A DNA stretch of 64,000 nucleotides from Enterobacter ludwigii. GTDB lineage: Bacteria; Pseudomonadota; Gammaproteobacteria; Enterobacterales; Enterobacteriaceae. The stretch spans positions 682,001-746,000 of the forward strand of contig CP083824.1 in the NCBI GenBank assembly GCA_023023105.1, in the 5' to 3' direction. Numbering within the stretch: the first letter of the stretch is position 1; every line of letters begins with the position of its first letter. Positions 61,493 through 64,000 of the stretch are shown piece after piece. The translations under genes were made by a program, and so were the position numbers. The notes under the pieces were generated by a model, which was not told the origin of the DNA, ran no database searches, and saw only the letters and a list, made by a program, of their open reading frames with translations.

Positions 61493-62475
61493 TGAGTATT
61501 AACAATCATTTTGATGGCGAGATTAAGCGCCGTAATAAAACTGCCGACATCCGCTTTCCCCTGGCCTGCCAGATCCAGCGCAGTACCGTGGTCAACGGAC
61601 GTTCGAATAAAAGGTAAGCCGAGGGTGATATTCACCCCGCGGCCAAAGCCCTGGTATTTTAGCACGGGCAGGCCCTGATCGTGGTACATCGCAAGTACGG
61701 CGTCGGCATTATCCAGGTATTTCGGCTGGAAAAGGGTATCAGCAGGCAGTGGCCCGCTTAAATTCATCCCTTTTGCACGCATTTCTTCAAGTACCGGAAT
61801 AATGGTGTCGATCTCTTCGGTGCCCATGTGCCCACCTTCACCAGCGTGTGGATTCAGGCCGCAGACCAGAACGTGTGGCTGTTTGATGCCGAATTTGGTT
61901 TGCAGGTCATGATGCAGGATCCCGATGATCTCCCGCAGCAGTTCCGGAGTGATGGCATCAGGGATGGCCTTAATGGGCAGGTGGGTTGTCACCAGAGCAA
62001 CGCGCATCTCCTCCGTCGCCAGCATCATCACCACTTTCGGGCTGTGCGAGCGTTCTTCAAAGAACTCGGTATGGCCGGTAAACGGGATACCCGCTTCGTT
62101 GATGACGCCTTTGTGCACGGGGCCGGTGATAAGCGCGGCAAATTCACCTTTCAGACAACCGTCGCAGGCGCGTGCAAGGGTTTCAACGACATAGTGGCCG
62201 TTTTCCGTGCTGAGCTGGCCTGGGACAACAGGCGTACGAAGGGGAACAGAAAGCAGCGTGAGCGTACCGGCTTGTTGCGGTGCTGGCTGTTGACCTTCAA
62301 CGTAAGGGATAAGCGTTAAAGGCAGACCGAGCAGTGTTGCCCGGTCTTGTAACAGTGTTGCATCAGCGCAGACAACCAGTTCTTCCGGCCAGCTGCGCTG
62401 GGCGAGCTGGACAACGAGGTCAGGCCCAATCCCGGCGGGTTCGCCGGGAGTGATAACAACACGATGCTGTTTCAT
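61489..62475 (-). CDS. pdxA: 4-hydroxythreonine-4-phosphate dehydrogenase PdxA
   Basis: PdxA takes part in vitamin B6 synthesis. The 328 residues start [15 protein letters not shown]. The metal-binding histidines are in [14 protein letters not shown] and [12 protein letters not shown]. coli PdxA has 329 residues. The start shares one base with the surA stop, and the end overlaps rsmA by four bases, so the operon is tightly coupled. Confidence 0.98.
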   Translation of the reverse strand: MKQHRVVITPGEPAGIGPDLVVQLAQRSWPEELVVCADATLLQDRATLLGLPLTLIPYVEGQQPAPQQAGTLTLLSVPLRTPVVPGQLSTENGHYVVETLARACDGCLKGEFAALITGPVHKGVINEAGIPFTGHTEFFEERSHSPKVVMMLATEEMRVALVTTHLPIKAIPDAITPELLREIIGILHHDLQTKFGIKQPHVLVCGLNPHAGEGGHMGTEEIDTIIPVLEEMRAKGMNLSGPLPADTLFQPKYLDNADAVLAMYHDQGLPVLKYQGFGRGVNITLGLPFIRTSVDHGTALDLAGQGKADVGSFITALNLAIKMIVNTQ

Positions 62476-63761
62476 TAGTTACTCAGAATTTTCACGTAAG
62501 CACTGGCGCGTTGTTCCTGCATCCAGGTTGCCGCTTCTTCAGAGAACTTACGGTTAAACAGCATCCGGTAGGCTCTGTCTTTCTGCGCCGCGTCCGTTTT
62601 ATCAACGTTACGGGTATCCATCAGCTCGATCAGATGCCAGCCAAACGAAGAGTGAACCGGAGCACTGATCTGGCCCTTGTTCAGCTTCATCAGTGCATCG
62701 CGGAATGCAGGATCATAAATATCCGCAGCCGCCCAGCCCAGATCGCCGCCCTGGTTAGCAGAGCCTGGATCCTGAGAGAACTCTTTTGCAGCATTTGCGA
62801 AGGATGTTTTACCGCTCTTAATGTCAGCAGCAATTTGTTCCAGTTTCGCACGTGCCTGATCATCATTCATGATCGGAGAGACATTCAGCAGGATATGACG
62901 AGCATGGACTTCCGTAACGGAAATATTCTGGCTCTGCCCACGGAGATCGTTCACTTTCAGAATGTGGAAACCCACACCTGAACGGATTGGACCGACGATA
63001 TCGCCTTTCTTCGCTGTGCTCAGTGCCTGGGCAAAGATGGATGGCAGCTCCTGAATACGTCCCCAACCCATCTGGCCGCCTTTAAGCGCCTGTTGGTCTG
63101 CGGAGTAGGTGATCGCCAGCTTGCCAAAGTCACCGCCATTACGCGCTTGTTCGACAATAGAACGTGCCTGGCTTTCTGCTTCAGCAGCCTGATCGGAGGT
63201 TGGATTCTCTGGCAGTGGGATCAGAATGTGGCTCAGATTCAGCTCAGTGCTGGCATCATTCTGGTTACCGACCTGTTTTGCCAGCGCGTCCACTTCCTGA
63301 GGCAGGATCGTGACACGGCGACGCACTTCATTGTTACGCACTTCCGAAATCAGCATCTCTTTACGGATCTGGTTGCGGTAGGTGGCGTAGCTGATACCGT
63401 CGTAGGCCAGACGGCTGCGCATCTGATCCATGGACATATTGTTCTGTTTCGCGATGTTAGCAATCGCCTGATCGAGCTGCTCGTCAGTGACCTTCACACC
63501 CATTTTTTGACCCATCTGCAGAACGATCTGATCCATGATCAGACGCTCCAGGATCTGGTGGCGCAACGTTGCATCATCCGGAAGTTGCTGGCCTGCTTCG
63601 CCCGAATTGAGCTTCACAGATTTCATCAGACCGTCAACGTCACTTTCAAGCACGACGCCGTTGTTAACCACAGCAGCGACCTTATCAACAACCTGGGGGG
63701 CCGCGAAGCTGGTATTCGCAACCATAGCGACACCGAGCAGCAGCGTTTTCCAGTTCTTCAT
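62475..63761 (-). CDS. surA: Periplasmic chaperone SurA
   Basis: SurA helps outer membrane proteins, including LptD, to fold. A 20-residue signal peptide ends at SFA-AP. Then follow the N-terminal chaperone part, two parvulin domains (about 170-275 and 280-390) and a C-terminal helix. The 428 residues equal E. coli SurA. It lies 53 bases after lptD and is probably transcribed with it. Confidence 0.98.
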   Translation of the reverse strand: MKNWKTLLLGVAMVANTSFAAPQVVDKVAAVVNNGVVLESDVDGLMKSVKLNSGEAGQQLPDDATLRHQILERLIMDQIVLQMGQKMGVKVTDEQLDQAIANIAKQNNMSMDQMRSRLAYDGISYATYRNQIRKEMLISEVRNNEVRRRVTILPQEVDALAKQVGNQNDASTELNLSHILIPLPENPTSDQAAEAESQARSIVEQARNGGDFGKLAITYSADQQALKGGQMGWGRIQELPSIFAQALSTAKKGDIVGPIRSGVGFHILKVNDLRGQSQNISVTEVHARHILLNVSPIMNDDQARAKLEQIAADIKSGKTSFANAAKEFSQDPGSANQGGDLGWAAADIYDPAFRDALMKLNKGQISAPVHSSFGWHLIELMDTRNVDKTDAAQKDRAYRMLFNRKFSEEAATWMQEQRASAYVKILSN

Positions 63762-63814
63762 ACTTTTTCCATTTCAATTAACCGCAAAGCGGATTACGTT
63801 GCAAATCAAGCACA

Positions 63815-64000
63815 TTACAAAGAGCTACGGTACGGCAGAATGTTCGAACGAAGCATTTTCTGCGTACCCAGACCGTAATTGGAACTCAAACCGCGTAACT
63901 CGAAGTTAAAGCCAATCACGTTATCGTATTCGCTTTGATTGTTTTTAGTATCCCAGCCGTTAAGTTTGCGCTCGTAACCGACGCGCAGCGCGTAACAGCA
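63815..64000 (-). CDS. lptD: LPS-assembly outer membrane protein LptD, C-terminal 61 residues
   Basis: The minus strand from the window end encodes [16 protein letters not shown]..., through [19 protein letters not shown] to a stop at 63815. It matches the C-terminal strands of the LptD beta-barrel. LptD with LptE inserts lipopolysaccharide into the outer leaflet. The rest of the gene lies beyond the window. Confidence 0.93.
   Translation of the reverse strand, partial: CCYALRVGYERKLNGWDTKNNQSEYDNVIGFNFELRGLSSNYGLGTQKMLRSNILPYRSSL

Overview
The window is a stretch of a gamma-proteobacterial chromosome, almost certainly from the family Enterobacteriaceae and most like Enterobacter, Lelliottia or a close relative. 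The backbone follows the Escherichia coli gene order around the replication-map zero point, from lplA to lptD: lplA, smp, serB, radA, nadR, ettA, slt, trpR, yjjX, gpmB, rob, creABCD, arcA, yjjY, yjtD, thrLABC, yaaX, yaaA, yaaJ, talB, mog, satP, dnaKJ, nhaAR, rpsT, ribF, ileS, lspA, fkpB, ispH, dapB, carAB, kefFC, folA, apaHG, rsmA, pdxA, surA, lptD. Protein lengths mostly equal the E. coli ones or differ by a few residues. Species cannot be fixed from the sequence alone. No tRNA, rRNA, CRISPR array, insertion sequence or prophage was seen.

Layout. Positions 1-12.9 kb hold the serine, NAD, DNA-repair and murein housekeeping genes, with an added oxidoreductase/LysR pair at 4.5-6.5 kb. This pair is bracketed by inverted copies of a small palindromic repeat. 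13.1-17.1 kb is the creABCD operon with a perfect CreB-type tag in front of creD. 17.2-19.2 kb is arcA, the tiny yjjY gene in the arcA upstream region, and yjtD, with two FNR-like boxes. 19.4-24.3 kb is the attenuated thr operon ending in a paired REP element. 24.5-31.0 kb holds yaaX, yaaA, yaaJ, talB, mog, an added MFS carrier and satP. 31.1-37.1 kb is dnaK-dnaJ behind two heat-shock promoters, the nhaA-nhaR sodium response and rpsT. 37.4-43.1 kb is ribF-ileS-lspA-fkpB-ispH.

43.2-50.1 kb is the main accessory region. It lies between ispH and dapB, where E. coli K-12 has rihC. One unit encodes a long mannose-6-phosphate isomerase-like protein with an extra N-terminal domain, followed by the A, B, C and D proteins of a mannose-family phosphotransferase permease. 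A LacI-family gene is divergent from it. A convergent unit encodes two overlapping cupin proteins of the archaeal glucose-6-phosphate isomerase type. The same 16-17 bp palindrome (consensus GGTTAWTCGATTAAYC) occurs three times between the regulator and the permease operon and once in front of the cupin pair. A perfect CRP half-site pair lies in the divergent promoter. This points to one catabolite-controlled regulon for uptake of a sugar as its phosphate and its isomerisation. The sugar is not known.

50.3-56.0 kb is dapB and carAB with RutR-, PurR- and ArgR-type sites. 56.1-64.0 kb holds a small lipoprotein gene where E. coli has cai/fix, kefFC, folA, and the minus-strand run lptD-surA-pdxA-rsmA-apaG-apaH, with lptD cut by the window end.
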